Part shown: one piece after another, positions 33,913-42,555 of the stretch
Numbering within the stretch: the stretch's first letter is position 1
How the letters are laid out: each line of letters opens with the position of its first letter
Assembly: GCF_002531725.1 (NCBI RefSeq)
Contig: NZ_NWSQ01000013.1
Location: 150,452 to 214,451, forward strand
Source: Rhizobium sp. L43
Lineage (GTDB): Bacteria; Pseudomonadota; Alphaproteobacteria; Rhizobiales; Rhizobiaceae
Direction: 5' to 3'
DNA length: 64,000 nt
The notes under the pieces: generated by a model
The model's input: the letters and a program-made list of their open reading frames with translations, nothing else
Told to the model about the DNA's origin: nothing
The model's database searches: none
Program-made: the position numbers and the translations under genes

Positions 33913-34839
33913 TCAGACTTCGAAATGCTTCGGCAATTCGGTGGCGAGCGCGTCGATCGCCAGTCGCGACCGCAACGGCAGATATTGGTTGGTTGGCCAC
34001 ACGGCATAGCATTCCATCGCGGCGTGCGGCCGATCGGCCCAGAGCTCAATCAGTTCGCCGGCCTGCACGCGGTCATGGATCAACCAGTAGGGAAGCCAGG
34101 CCAGGCCCATGCCGTCGACGGCAGCATCGGCGATCACTTCGAGATCATCAAAGCGCAGTCTGGATGTCACCGACAGGTCGATCAGCGCGCCGGTCGCATC
34201 AGGAAGCTGCCAGGTCAGGCCATGATCGTTGCGCCAGTATACGAGGGTTTCATGTTCGGACAGATCCGCCAGAGAGTGCGGTTCCCCTCGTGCGGCGAGA
34301 TAGGTTGGAGAGGCGCATAGCGCCTTGCGGGGGCTGGCCAGTCGCCGGGCGTGGAGTGCGGTTCCATTGCCGAGGACGCCGTTGCGCACCGCGAGGTCGA
34401 AGCCATCGGCGATCAGATCGATCTGACGGTCACTGAAGCTGAGTTCGAGTTCGAGCTTCTCATGCTCGCGCGCGTAGGCACGCAGGATGGGCGCGGCGCA
34501 GTAGCGGCCGAACAGAACAGGCAAAGACACGCGCAATCGGCCGACGACCTCGCGCCGGCCGGATTCCAGAAGAGACTCGCCTGCGCGCAATTCCTCAATG
34601 GCACGGATACAGCGCTCGTAATATTGCTGACCATCCTCGGTCAGGCTCTGCGTTCGCGTGGTCCTGTGAAACAACCGGACACCCAGGCGCTCTTCGAGAC
34701 GCGCGATCGCCTTGCCGACCGCGGAACGTGTCAATGACAGCCGATCGGCCGCCTTGGCAAAGCCACCCGTCTCAACTGCCTCGACGAATGCCTGCACACC
34801 ATCAAACCTATCACGCACCGAGCTAGTCCTCCCGAGCAT
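33913..34839 (-). CDS. LysR-family transcriptional regulator
   Basis: A complete LysR protein of 308 residues from the ATG giving MLGRTSSVRDRFDGVQAF. A TTG at 34872 and a GTG shortly after the ATG are alternatives. The helix-turn-helix lies at about residues 30-60 (FAKAADRLSLTRSAVGKAIAR) and the linker helix follows. The effector domain is intact and ends in KHFEV. It is divergent from the flavodoxin-like gene, the usual arrangement for a LysR activator and its target, so control of that gene is inferred. Confidence 0.9.
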   Translation of the reverse strand: MLGRTSSVRDRFDGVQAFVEAVETGGFAKAADRLSLTRSAVGKAIARLEERLGVRLFHRTTRTQSLTEDGQQYYERCIRAIEELRAGESLLESGRREVVGRLRVSLPVLFGRYCAAPILRAYAREHEKLELELSFSDRQIDLIADGFDLAVRNGVLGNGTALHARRLASPRKALCASPTYLAARGEPHSLADLSEHETLVYWRNDHGLTWQLPDATGALIDLSVTSRLRFDDLEVIADAAVDGMGLAWLPYWLIHDRVQAGELIELWADRPHAAMECYAVWPTNQYLPLRSRLAIDALATELPKHFEV

Positions 34840-35030
34840 CGAGTCCCACGATTGGAGAATCCTGGGAACCAAAGAAGATAAAAATGATCTCTAATTGTCA
34901 ATTCCATTCTACGATATAACGCCGGCCAAGCAAACGATATTCGTGACGCCGACGACCAATGCGGTCGTCGAAACAGCGGGCAACCATGGCCCTCGCTTCG
35001 CGGGCGACCTCGTCAATGAAAGGACGGCAA

Positions 35031-35471
35031 TTGCTAATATCCATCGTATATGACAGCGGGTATGGCCATACGGCACGTGTCGCGGAAGCGGTTGCCATCG
35101 GCATCCAAGAGGTCCAAGGGGCGGAGGCGAAACTCATCGCGGTCGCGGATGGAGCGATGGACTGGGAAACGCTTGAGCAAAGCGACGCCATCATCTTCGG
35201 GTCGCCGACCTATAACGGCCTCATCAGCGCCAAGCTCAAGCAATTCTTCGAGGACTCCACCAAGGCAGCCTGGTCAGAGCTGAAGTGGCGCAACAAGATC
35301 GCGGCCGGCTTCACCAACTCCGGAGCCCAGCACGGAGACAAGCTGAACTCGCTCGTATCGATGACGCTGTTTGCCGCGCAACACGGCATGATCTGGGTCG
35401 GTCTCGATCTGATGCCGGGTAACAGCAGCAGCACCGGCAGCTCGGATGACCTCAACCGGCTCGGCAGCTAG
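35031..35471 (+). CDS. flavodoxin/WrbA-like NADPH-oxidoreductase, cut by an in-frame stop
   Basis: A flavodoxin-fold protein. The FMN phosphate loop is YDSGYGHTARVAEAV at the N-terminus, with SPTYNGLISAKLKQFFED and MPGNSSSTGSSDDLNRLGS further on, as in WrbA-type quinone reductases. The start is probably TTG at 35031, preceded by AAAGGACGG; an ATG at 35016 lacks a ribosome site. The frame stops at TAG (35469-35471) after 146 residues. The same frame continues without change for 42 codons of clear family sequence to a TGA at 35598-35600, so TAG stands where Tyr is expected. The intact protein would be about 189 residues, the usual size. Confidence 0.75.
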   Translation: MLISIVYDSGYGHTARVAEAVAIGIQEVQGAEAKLIAVADGAMDWETLEQSDAIIFGSPTYNGLISAKLKQFFEDSTKAAWSELKWRNKIAAGFTNSGAQHGDKLNSLVSMTLFAAQHGMIWVGLDLMPGNSSSTGSSDDLNRLGS

Positions 35472-35600
35472 CTTGGTGTCATGACCCAATCGAACGTCGA
35501 CCAGGCACCGGATGTCGCGCCTCTAGGAAGCGATCTCAGGACGGCAGGCTACCTCGGCCGTCGCGTCGCCGAGACCGTGCGCCGGTTCCAGCCCGCTTGA
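35472..35600 (+). pseudogene. in-phase C-terminal remainder of the flavodoxin-like gene
   Basis: Directly after the TAG the unchanged frame reads LGVMTQSNVDQAPDVAPLGS and DLRTAGYLGRRVAETVRRFQPA. This is the conserved C-terminal helix region of WrbA-like proteins. No start codon with a ribosome site was seen for independent translation. Confidence 0.75.
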
Positions 35601-35629
35601 CCCATTTTTGCCAACCAAGGAACTTTGCT

Positions 35630-35929
35630 ATGAAACTGCTCTGCCTCGATATTCCGCAGCCCGGTGCCAGCCTGGAACAGTACCAACCGCATATGTCGGA
35701 TGAAGCCCGGCACGCTTGGCAAATGTACAAGGGCGGCGTCATCCGCGACATCTATTTCCGCCAGGACCGCCCCGGTGTGGCCATCATCGCCGAATGCGAG
35801 TCGGTCGAAGCCGCCAAGCAGGCCCTGCGCGCGTTTCCGCTGGCCAAGGCCGGGCTTATCGACTGGGATGTCATCCCGCTTGGCCCCTTCCTGAACTGGG
35901 AAACGCTGTTCGCGCCAGCAAACGCCTGA
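35630..35929 (+). CDS. small dimeric alpha+beta barrel protein (muconolactone-isomerase/YciI-like)
   Basis: A 99-residue cytosolic protein beginning MKLLCLDIPQPGASLEQYQP with ribosome site CCAAGGAAC. The ferredoxin-like pattern of beta-alpha-beta segments with IYFRQDRPGVAIIAECESVEAAKQALRAF and LIDWDVIPLGPFLNWETLF resembles small dimeric barrel proteins used as monooxygenase or isomerase scaffolds. No catalytic residues can be assigned with confidence. It lies within the redox gene set. Confidence 0.65.
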   Translation: MKLLCLDIPQPGASLEQYQPHMSDEARHAWQMYKGGVIRDIYFRQDRPGVAIIAECESVEAAKQALRAFPLAKAGLIDWDVIPLGPFLNWETLFAPANA

Positions 35930-36037
35930 GATTTCCCGTCCGCGACATCATGGAACACTTTGCGCCCGACCGCGGCTCGGCGGGCGCAGTGAGTTCGCCC
36001 CGCGCGTCGATGGCGCCAGATCGAAAGGAATACAAAC

Positions 36038-37087
36038 ATGAACGTCCTCGGTTATGCCGCTCCATCGCCCACCGGTGCTCTCGAGCCTTTCACCTTTGAG
36101 CGGCGTGCGATGCGGTCCGATGATGTCTCGATCGACATCCTCTATTGCGGAGTTTGTCATACGGATCTGCATCTGGCTCGCAACCACGGCGGCTTCACGA
36201 CCTATCCAATCGTTCCGGGTCACGAGATCATCGGAAGGGTTCGTCAGGTCGGGGAGAAGGTCAGCCGCTTCAAGGCCGGTGACATGGTCGGCGTCGGCTG
36301 CATGGTCGACTCTTGCCGGCACTGCAAACGCTGCCTGAAGGGATGGGAACAGGACTGCGCCGAAGGTCCGACCTTCACCTATGCCAGCCTCGACAGGCAC
36401 GACGGCATGCCGACCCATGGCGGCTATTCCGACGCGATCGTGGTGACGGAGAAGTTCGTTCTCACGCTTCCAGCCGGGCTCGATCCGGCTGGGGCCGCAC
36501 CGCTCCTGTGCGCCGGCATCACCACCTGGTCGCCGCTTCATCGCTGGAATGTTGGCGAAGGCAGCAAGGTCGCGGTGATCGGTCTAGGCGGTCTCGGCCA
36601 TATGGCGCTAAAGCTCGCCAAGGCGCTCGGCGCCGACGTCACCCTGTTCACGCGCTCCTCCGGCAAGGAGGAAGACGCATTCCGTCTCGGAGCCGACCAT
36701 GTCGTGCTCTCGAGCGATCCGGCGCAGATGGCGTCCGTCGCCGGCCGCTTCGACGTAATCATCGACACGGTTCCCTATGACCATGACGTCAATCCCTACA
36801 TGCCGACGCTGACGCTGGAAGGCGTGCTCGTGCTCGTCGGCTATATGGGGTCACTTGGCACGCCGGTTAACGCCGGCGGGGTCGTGCGCGGCCGCAGGGC
36901 GATCACAGGATCGTTCATCGGCGGTCTCGCCGAGACCCAGCAGATGCTCGATTTCTGCGCGCAGCACGCCATCGTATCGGACGTTGAAATCATCTCCATC
37001 AAACAGATCAACCACGCCTATGAGCGCATGTTGAAGAGCGACGTCAAATATCGCTTCGTCATCGACATGGCTTCGCTCAAATCATGA
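36038..37087 (+). CDS. zinc-dependent NAD(P) alcohol dehydrogenase (YahK/CAD type)
   Basis: A 349-residue medium-chain dehydrogenase that reduces aldehydes or oxidises alcohols. The catalytic zinc site is CGVCHTDLH (Cys and His) with the conserved GHE segment. The structural zinc lobe is DSCRHCKRCLKGWEQDC, with four cysteines. The NADP fold motif is VIGLGGLGHMALKLAKALGA. The family (cinnamyl-alcohol-dehydrogenase-like, YahK) reduces many aldehydes. It is followed 12 bp later by the DJ-1/PfpI gene, with which it is probably co-transcribed. Confidence 0.94.
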   Translation: MNVLGYAAPSPTGALEPFTFERRAMRSDDVSIDILYCGVCHTDLHLARNHGGFTTYPIVPGHEIIGRVRQVGEKVSRFKAGDMVGVGCMVDSCRHCKRCLKGWEQDCAEGPTFTYASLDRHDGMPTHGGYSDAIVVTEKFVLTLPAGLDPAGAAPLLCAGITTWSPLHRWNVGEGSKVAVIGLGGLGHMALKLAKALGADVTLFTRSSGKEEDAFRLGADHVVLSSDPAQMASVAGRFDVIIDTVPYDHDVNPYMPTLTLEGVLVLVGYMGSLGTPVNAGGVVRGRRAITGSFIGGLAETQQMLDFCAQHAIVSDVEIISIKQINHAYERMLKSDVKYRFVIDMASLKS

Positions 37088-37099
37088 GGAGCCAAGACA

Positions 37100-37789
37100 A
37101 TGGCAGATAACATCAAGCCCATCCTTTGCGTGGTCACCAGCCACCCGATCAGAGGCGACACCGGTGAGCCCACCGGCTTTGCGATGGTCGAACTCACCCA
37201 CCCCCTCGCAGTGTTCCGCGAGGCCGGCATTCCGACCGAGATCGCCTCGATCCGGGGAGGCCATCCGCCGATCGACTTCTTCGACCTTAGCGATCCGGTC
37301 AATGACCGCTTCTGGAAGGACCGCGAGTTCCGCGATGCTCTGGCCAACTCCCTGGTTCTGAGTGAACTCGATCCTTCCCGCTATTCGGCGGTGTTCTTCG
37401 CTGGCGGCCATGGCACTATGTGGGATTTCGCCGACAATCCAGCCGTGCAGCACGTCACCCGCGAAATCTACGAGGCCGGCGGCGTCGTCTCGGCGGTCTG
37501 CCACGGCCCTGCAGCGTTGGTAAACGCGACGCTGTCGGACGGCAGTCATCTTGTCGCTGGCAGGAAGGTCGCCTCGTTTACGGACGAGGAAGAGGCCGAG
37601 GTCAAGTACACCAATGTCGTACCCTATCTGCTGGCGACGACCCTCAAGGACCGTGGCGCGCTGCACCAGCCGGCACCGAACTGGACGGAGAACGTGGTGG
37701 TCGATGGCCGCCTGATCACAGGGCAGAACCCAGCTTCGGCACATGGCGTCGGCAAAGCTGTGGCCAATCAGCTTGCCGCGAAGTCCTGA
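37100..37789 (+). CDS. DJ-1/PfpI family protein (type 1 glutamine amidotransferase-like, Hsp31-like)
   Basis: A 229-residue member of the DJ-1/PfpI superfamily. The nucleophile elbow is SAVCHGPAAL (Cys near residue 136), and the Glu and acidic partners lie in the N-terminal half (GGHGTMWDFADNP). HchA/Hsp31-like members act as glyoxalase III or protein deglycase, removing methylglyoxal damage. That fits the neighbouring aldo/keto reductase and alcohol dehydrogenase. The substrate is inferred from the family. Confidence 0.9.
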   Translation: MADNIKPILCVVTSHPIRGDTGEPTGFAMVELTHPLAVFREAGIPTEIASIRGGHPPIDFFDLSDPVNDRFWKDREFRDALANSLVLSELDPSRYSAVFFAGGHGTMWDFADNPAVQHVTREIYEAGGVVSAVCHGPAALVNATLSDGSHLVAGRKVASFTDEEEAEVKYTNVVPYLLATTLKDRGALHQPAPNWTENVVVDGRLITGQNPASAHGVGKAVANQLAAKS

Positions 37790-37895
37790 ACGACATCCGG
37801 CGCTCCGGCCGCAGCCTGATGAGGCAATTCCTGGTGAGAGGCTTTCTCCAGTCGGACCCGGAGCCTGACAGGATCGAGACAGAGGAGAACGGCCA

Positions 37896-38312
37896 ATGAA
37901 GACCGCCGGTACGAGTGAGCAATCCGCCGCCGATTCCGAGATCATTGCACGACTGGATGGGGGCTGGCACCTCGTGACGATCGAGCAGCCCGATGCGAAA
38001 GGAGCGGTGAAGACTGCGCGCGTCGACGGTCTCCTCGTCTGTACGCGTGATGGCTACATGGCGATCCAGGTCCGCAACCTCGAACCCGGGCATGTCGACA
38101 GTGCGTACAGCAGCGGTGGATACGAGGCGAGCTTCGGCAAAATCACGCTGGATTCCGCAAACAGCATCTTCATCTATCGTGTCGAAGGAGCGCTGGTTCA
38201 CGAGTTGGTGGGCCAGGATTTCCCGCGAGCATACAGCTTTGTGAATGATCAGCTCATCCTTACGTCCACGCAGGATGATGAAAAGTGGCGAGTCATCTGG
38301 CGTCGCGGATAG
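37896..38312 (+). CDS. lipocalin-like domain protein
   Basis: A 138-residue protein of the lipocalin_5 type. The start MKTAGTSEQSAADSEI has ribosome site GAGGAGAACGG. The pattern IIARLDGGWHLVTIEQPD, LLVCTRDGYMAIQV and the final strand EKWRVIWRRG follow the beta-barrel of these small ligand-binding proteins. No ligand is known. It lies 46 bp before the amidohydrolase gene on the same strand. Confidence 0.75.
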   Translation: MKTAGTSEQSAADSEIIARLDGGWHLVTIEQPDAKGAVKTARVDGLLVCTRDGYMAIQVRNLEPGHVDSAYSSGGYEASFGKITLDSANSIFIYRVEGALVHELVGQDFPRAYSFVNDQLILTSTQDDEKWRVIWRRG

Positions 38313-38358
38313 CAAAACCCGCAAGGAGCCAGAAAGCGCAGATTCAAGGATTTCAAAG

Positions 38359-39330
38359 ATGAAGATCATTGCGATCGAAGAGCATGTCCTTCCCGATGAG
38401 GTGAAGCAGGCATGGAGCACGATACCCGGCGCCGACGACGGAACGCTGGGGCTCAATCCGGGTGTACTCGGAGAACGGCTCGCCGATCTCAGGCAACAAC
38501 GGCTGGCTTTGATGGATGAGACCGGCGTCGATGTCCAGGTCCTGTCGCTCACGACGCCAGGCTTGAATAATCTTGGGCGTCAAGGCGTCGATCTGGCCCG
38601 CCGCGTCAATGATCTCCTCGCCGACACCATGGCTGCCAACCCGTCCCGCTTCCAGGCGCTGGCCGTCCTGCCGTCCGTCGACGCTGATGCCGCCGCCGAA
38701 GAGCTTCGGCGTGCTGTTCGGGAGCTTGGGTGCAAGGGCGCCATTCTCTATGGCCGGGTCGGCGAAAAGAACCTCGATCACGCGATCTTCGAACAGACAT
38801 TTGCCTGCGCAGCAGAACTTGGCGTCCCGCTGCTGATCCACCCGCAGATTCCTCAGGCGAGCGTTCGCGACGCCTATTATGCGGGCTTCGCAGCGCCGAT
38901 CGATCTTGCTTTGTCGACCTTCGGCCTGGGATGGCATTTCGAGGCCGGCATCCAGTTCGTCCGCATCGTTCTGGCCGGCGTGTTCGACCGGTATCCCGGC
39001 CTTCAGGTGATCCTCGGCAACTGGGGCGAACTGGTGATCTTCTATCTTGAGCGACTGGCCATGCTCGATCGGGTGTCTGGACTGCAGCGTCCCTTCGTCG
39101 ACTACGTCCGCAATAATCTCTATTTGACCGCAAGCGGCATGTTCAGCCCGGCCTATCTGCGGCAGGCGATCGACGCGGTCGGGACGGATCGCATCCTGTT
39201 CTCCACAGACTACCCGTACCAGTACCGGTCCGGAGGCGAAGCGCGCCGGTTTGTCGAGGGCCTCGAACTCGACGATACCGACAAACCGAAGTTCGCCCAT
39301 CGAAATTGGGAGCGCTTGACTGGAAGCTGA
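38359..39330 (+). CDS. amidohydrolase 2 (ACMSD/gamma-resorcylate decarboxylase-like)
   Basis: A 323-residue TIM-barrel metal-dependent hydrolase/decarboxylase. The start is the ATG giving MKIIAIEEHVLPDEVKQAW. The first metal motif, usually HxH, here reads EEH, as in gamma-resorcylate decarboxylase (E-x-H). Later metal and active-site residues are seen in PLLIHPQIPQASV and in FSTDYPYQ (the terminal Asp). It probably decarboxylates or hydrolyses an aromatic or related acid. The EEH form and the neighbouring oxidoreductases suggest aromatic-acid metabolism. Its stop converges on the sugar ABC operon within 22 bp. Confidence 0.88.
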   Translation: MKIIAIEEHVLPDEVKQAWSTIPGADDGTLGLNPGVLGERLADLRQQRLALMDETGVDVQVLSLTTPGLNNLGRQGVDLARRVNDLLADTMAANPSRFQALAVLPSVDADAAAEELRRAVRELGCKGAILYGRVGEKNLDHAIFEQTFACAAELGVPLLIHPQIPQASVRDAYYAGFAAPIDLALSTFGLGWHFEAGIQFVRIVLAGVFDRYPGLQVILGNWGELVIFYLERLAMLDRVSGLQRPFVDYVRNNLYLTASGMFSPAYLRQAIDAVGTDRILFSTDYPYQYRSGGEARRFVEGLELDDTDKPKFAHRNWERLTGS

Positions 39331-39352
39331 CGAGACGTTTCGCAGCAGGCTA

Positions 39353-40432
39353 TCAGGAAAGACGCCGGCCGTCCTCGCCGAAGAGGTGCAGAACCTCGGG
39401 ATCGAGATGCAGCGGCAGGCTGTCGCCGGATTTCATCCGCTGCTGGCCGGCAAAGACGGCGATCAGCTTTTTCCCACCTGCGTCGGCGTGGACGACGGTT
39501 TCCGAGCCGAGTTCCTCGACAAGGGTGACGCGGGTGTCCAGCCTGGCAGCGGCGCCCGCCTCGGCAAAGGTAATGTGTTGCGGGCGGATGCCGATGCTGA
39601 CCCTCTCGCCGATCGGGTGCGCCTCCCGGGCCACAACGGAAAGACGATGGCCGCCGACGGTTTCGACTTGTGTGAAACCACCGTCGTGGCCGACGATCGC
39701 GCCTTCCAGGAAATTCATGTGCGGCGCGCCGATGAAGCCGGCGACGAAGCGGTTGGCCGGCTTGTTGTAGAGTTCCAGCGGCGTTCCCACCTGCTCGATC
39801 CTGCCGCCTCTCAGCACGACGATGCGGTTGGCAAGCGTCATCGCCTCGACCTGGTCATGGGTGACATAGATCATCGTCGCCTTCAGGCGGGCGTGGAGGG
39901 CGGCGAGTTCGGCACGCATGCTGACCCGGAGCTCGGCGTCGAGATTGGAGAGCGGCTCGTCGAGCAGGAAGGCATCCGGCCGCCGGACGATGGCGCGGCC
40001 GATTGCGACGCGCTGGCGCTGGCCGCCGGAGAGCTGACCCGGACGGCGCTGCAGGAAAGGTTCGATCTCCAGCATGCGGGCGGCGTCAGCGATACGCGCT
40101 TCGATCTCGGCCTTCGCCACCTTGGTATTCTCCAGACCGAAGGCGAGGTTTTCACGGACGCTCATATGCGGATAGAGCGCATAGGACTGGAAGACCATGG
40201 CGAGGCCACGGTCGGCGGCGCCGATCCCGGTGACATCCTTTCCGTCGATGGCGATGCTGCCGGCAGTCGGCTTGTCGAGGCCGGCGATCAGGCGCAGCAG
40301 CGTCGATTTCCCGCAACCGGACGGGCCGACGAAGGCGACGAACTCGCCGTCATTGACCTCAAGCGAGACATCGCGGATGACCTCGACGGCGCCGAAATTC
40401 TTGACGAGGTTCCTGAGCTCGAGCCCGCTCAT
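39353..40432 (-). CDS. CUT1 sugar ABC transporter ATP-binding protein (UgpC/MalK type)
   Basis: A 359-residue ATPase of the MalK/UgpC group. Walker A is GPSGCGKSTLLRLIAG, the signature LSGGQRQRVAIGRAI, Walker B AFLLDEPLSNLDAELR and the H-loop VTHDQVEAMT. A C-terminal OB-type regulatory domain from about residue 240 is present (ISIGIRPQHITFAEAG). It is the last gene of the LacI-facing importer operon. A shared ATPase serving more than one transporter is possible, because another of the same type occurs at 56-57 kb. Confidence 0.95.
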   Translation of the reverse strand: MSGLELRNLVKNFGAVEVIRDVSLEVNDGEFVAFVGPSGCGKSTLLRLIAGLDKPTAGSIAIDGKDVTGIGAADRGLAMVFQSYALYPHMSVRENLAFGLENTKVAKAEIEARIADAARMLEIEPFLQRRPGQLSGGQRQRVAIGRAIVRRPDAFLLDEPLSNLDAELRVSMRAELAALHARLKATMIYVTHDQVEAMTLANRIVVLRGGRIEQVGTPLELYNKPANRFVAGFIGAPHMNFLEGAIVGHDGGFTQVETVGGHRLSVVAREAHPIGERVSIGIRPQHITFAEAGAAARLDTRVTLVEELGSETVVHADAGGKKLIAVFAGQQRMKSGDSLPLHLDPEVLHLFGEDGRRLS

Positions 40433-40460
40433 GCACTCTCCTGTTGTATTGTCAGCTGGC

Positions 40461-41510
40461 CTATTTCAGGCCAGAGCCGGCGATGCCTGTGGTGATGAAG
40501 CGCTGCAGGAAGACGAAGATCAGCACGACCGGGATCATCGAGACGACGGTCATGGCGAGGATGTAGTGCCATTGCACATTGAGCTCGCCGGCATAGACGT
40601 TGAGGCCGACCTGCAGCGTATAGAGTTCCTTGCGCGAGAGCACGATCAGCGGCCAGAGGAAGTCGTTCCAGCGCCAGACGACCGAGAAGATCGCCAGCAC
40701 CGCCAGCGCCGGCGCCGACAGCGGCAGGATGATGCGCCAGTAGATCTGCCATTCGCTTGCTTTGTCCATGCGCGCGGCGTCGATCAATTCGTCGGGGATG
40801 GTCAGCATATATTGCCTGAGCAGGAAGACGCCCGTGGGGGTAGCGACCGTCGGCAGGATGACGCCCCAGAGACTGTCGAACAGGTTCAGCGTGCCGATCA
40901 CCGAATAGAGCGGCACGACGATGACCGAGAGCGGCACCATCAGCGTCGCCAGGATCATCAGCATGACGGCGGTGCGGCCGGGGAACTGGTATTTCGACAG
41001 GGCGAAGGCGGCCATGGAATTGACGAGCAGCGTGATCGCCGTCGCGAAGACCGTCACGAAGACGGAGTTGCGCAGGAACAGGAAAAAATCGAAGCGCTGG
41101 AACGGTTCGGTGTAATTGCCGCCGGCGAATTCCACCTCGCGCACCGGCGTGCGGTCCTTGATGTTGACCTTGACGATGTCGCCCGGTTGTTTCGGATCGA
41201 TCATCTGGCCGATGATGCCGATGCGGCGGATTTCGGCGAGCTGACGGCTGCTGCCATCAGGCATCTCGACGGTGTAGAGCGGCAACGGCTTGTCGTAGCC
41301 CGGCACCACGGCCTGTTCGGTGACATAGGGCAGAAAGGACGGCGGGAATTCCGCGAGCGCCGCCGGCGTCTTGAACGAGGAGAAGACCAGCCAGACGGCT
41401 GGGCCGAACATCAGGAAGACGCCCGATATCAACCAGATCCAGGTGACGACATCGGTCCAATGCCAGCCACGGCCGCGGCGGCGAAGCAGGAAGGTGCCGA
41501 CAGCGCTCAT
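40461..41510 (-). CDS. CUT1 sugar ABC transporter permease (MalG type)
   Basis: A 349-residue inner-membrane permease. The first membrane segment is around residues 22-42 (VTWIWLISGVFLMFGPAVW). It has an unusually long periplasmic loop of about 90 residues after the first helix. The EAA coupling motif IDAARMDKASEWQIYWRIILPLSAPA lies at about 245-270. Its start overlaps the stop of the MalF-type permease by four bases. Confidence 0.93.
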   Translation of the reverse strand: MSAVGTFLLRRRGRGWHWTDVVTWIWLISGVFLMFGPAVWLVFSSFKTPAALAEFPPSFLPYVTEQAVVPGYDKPLPLYTVEMPDGSSRQLAEIRRIGIIGQMIDPKQPGDIVKVNIKDRTPVREVEFAGGNYTEPFQRFDFFLFLRNSVFVTVFATAITLLVNSMAAFALSKYQFPGRTAVMLMILATLMVPLSVIVVPLYSVIGTLNLFDSLWGVILPTVATPTGVFLLRQYMLTIPDELIDAARMDKASEWQIYWRIILPLSAPALAVLAIFSVVWRWNDFLWPLIVLSRKELYTLQVGLNVYAGELNVQWHYILAMTVVSMIPVVLIFVFLQRFITTGIAGSGLK

Positions 41511-42544
41511 TGGCGTGTTCCCTTCTTCTCGTTGCGGCTGCTGACCCCAAGCTGGACCAGCGTCAGGATGACGAGCACGATGCCCATCAGGATCGAGGCG
41601 GCCGAGGCAAGCCCCGGATTGCGCAGCGAACTGGCAAAGCCGGTCTCGTAAATATACTGGGTGATATACATGGTGCTGGTGCCCGGCCCGCCGCCGGTGA
41701 GCACGAAGACCTCGTCGAAAATCTGCACGGCGCGGATCAGCGCCAGGACCAGGACGACGATGAGGTTCGGCATCAGCAGCGGCAGGGTGATGCGCCGGAA
41801 GATCCGGGTGGGGCTCGCCTTGTCCATCGCCGCCGCCTCGTAGAGATCCCGCGGGATCGCCTGCAGGCCGGCGAGCAGGATCAGCGCATAAAAGCCCATA
41901 TGCGCCCAGACCGAAACGAAGACGGCGAAGAAGAAGGCCCAGAAACGATCGCTGAGCCAGGAGAAGGGCTCGAAGCCGAAGGGGCTCAGCGCATAGTTCA
42001 GCAGGCCTTCACGCTGCAGGATCCATTTCCAGATCAGGCCGACGACCACGGGCGACAGCAGCACCGGGAAGAAGAAGACGGCGCGCCAGAAGCCGCGATT
42101 GGAAAGCTCGCGGTTGAGGATCAAAGCCGTTGCCAGTGCCGCGATCAGCATCGCTGAGACCTGGAAGACGACGAAGACGGCGGTGTTGCGCACGGCCGCC
42201 CAGAAGGTGTCGGCAGCACAGGTCGAAGGGTCGAGATAGCTGCGGCAATCGAAGAGGATGCGGTAGTGGTCGGCGCCGACATAGGTCCTGTTCGGAAGGA
42301 AGATGGCGCTGCCGCTCGTCGTCGAATAGAGGAAGTTGATGACCAGCGGCAGGAGCACGAAGATGGTGAAGATCAGCATGTTGGGCGCCAGGAAGACGCC
42401 CGCCATGCCGTTCAGCCCCGTCAGCTTCTGCCAGCCGCGCATGGGGATGTCGACCAGCCCCATGGCAAGCCGAACAGGCGCAAGCAGCGCCTGCCGCAGA
42501 CCGGTTTTGACAGGTGGTTCGGAAGAAACCGTCTTCTCCGCCAT
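41507..42544 (-). CDS. CUT1 sugar ABC transporter permease (MalF type)
   Basis: A 345-residue permease. The start is the ATG giving MAEKTVSSEPPVKTGLRQ; the longer frame beyond it reads the binding-protein gene out of phase. The first helix is near residues 47-70 (VFLAPNMLIFTIFVLLPLVINFLY). A cysteine-containing periplasmic loop (FDCRSYLDPSTCAAD) is unusual and could form a disulphide. The EAA motif is YEAAAMDKASPTRIFRRITLPLL. It lies 11 bp behind the binding-protein gene. Confidence 0.93.
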   Translation of the reverse strand: MAEKTVSSEPPVKTGLRQALLAPVRLAMGLVDIPMRGWQKLTGLNGMAGVFLAPNMLIFTIFVLLPLVINFLYSTTSGSAIFLPNRTYVGADHYRILFDCRSYLDPSTCAADTFWAAVRNTAVFVVFQVSAMLIAALATALILNRELSNRGFWRAVFFFPVLLSPVVVGLIWKWILQREGLLNYALSPFGFEPFSWLSDRFWAFFFAVFVSVWAHMGFYALILLAGLQAIPRDLYEAAAMDKASPTRIFRRITLPLLMPNLIVVLVLALIRAVQIFDEVFVLTGGGPGTSTMYITQYIYETGFASSLRNPGLASAASILMGIVLVILTLVQLGVSSRNEKKGTRQ

Positions 42545-42555
42545 CGGTTCGTCCG

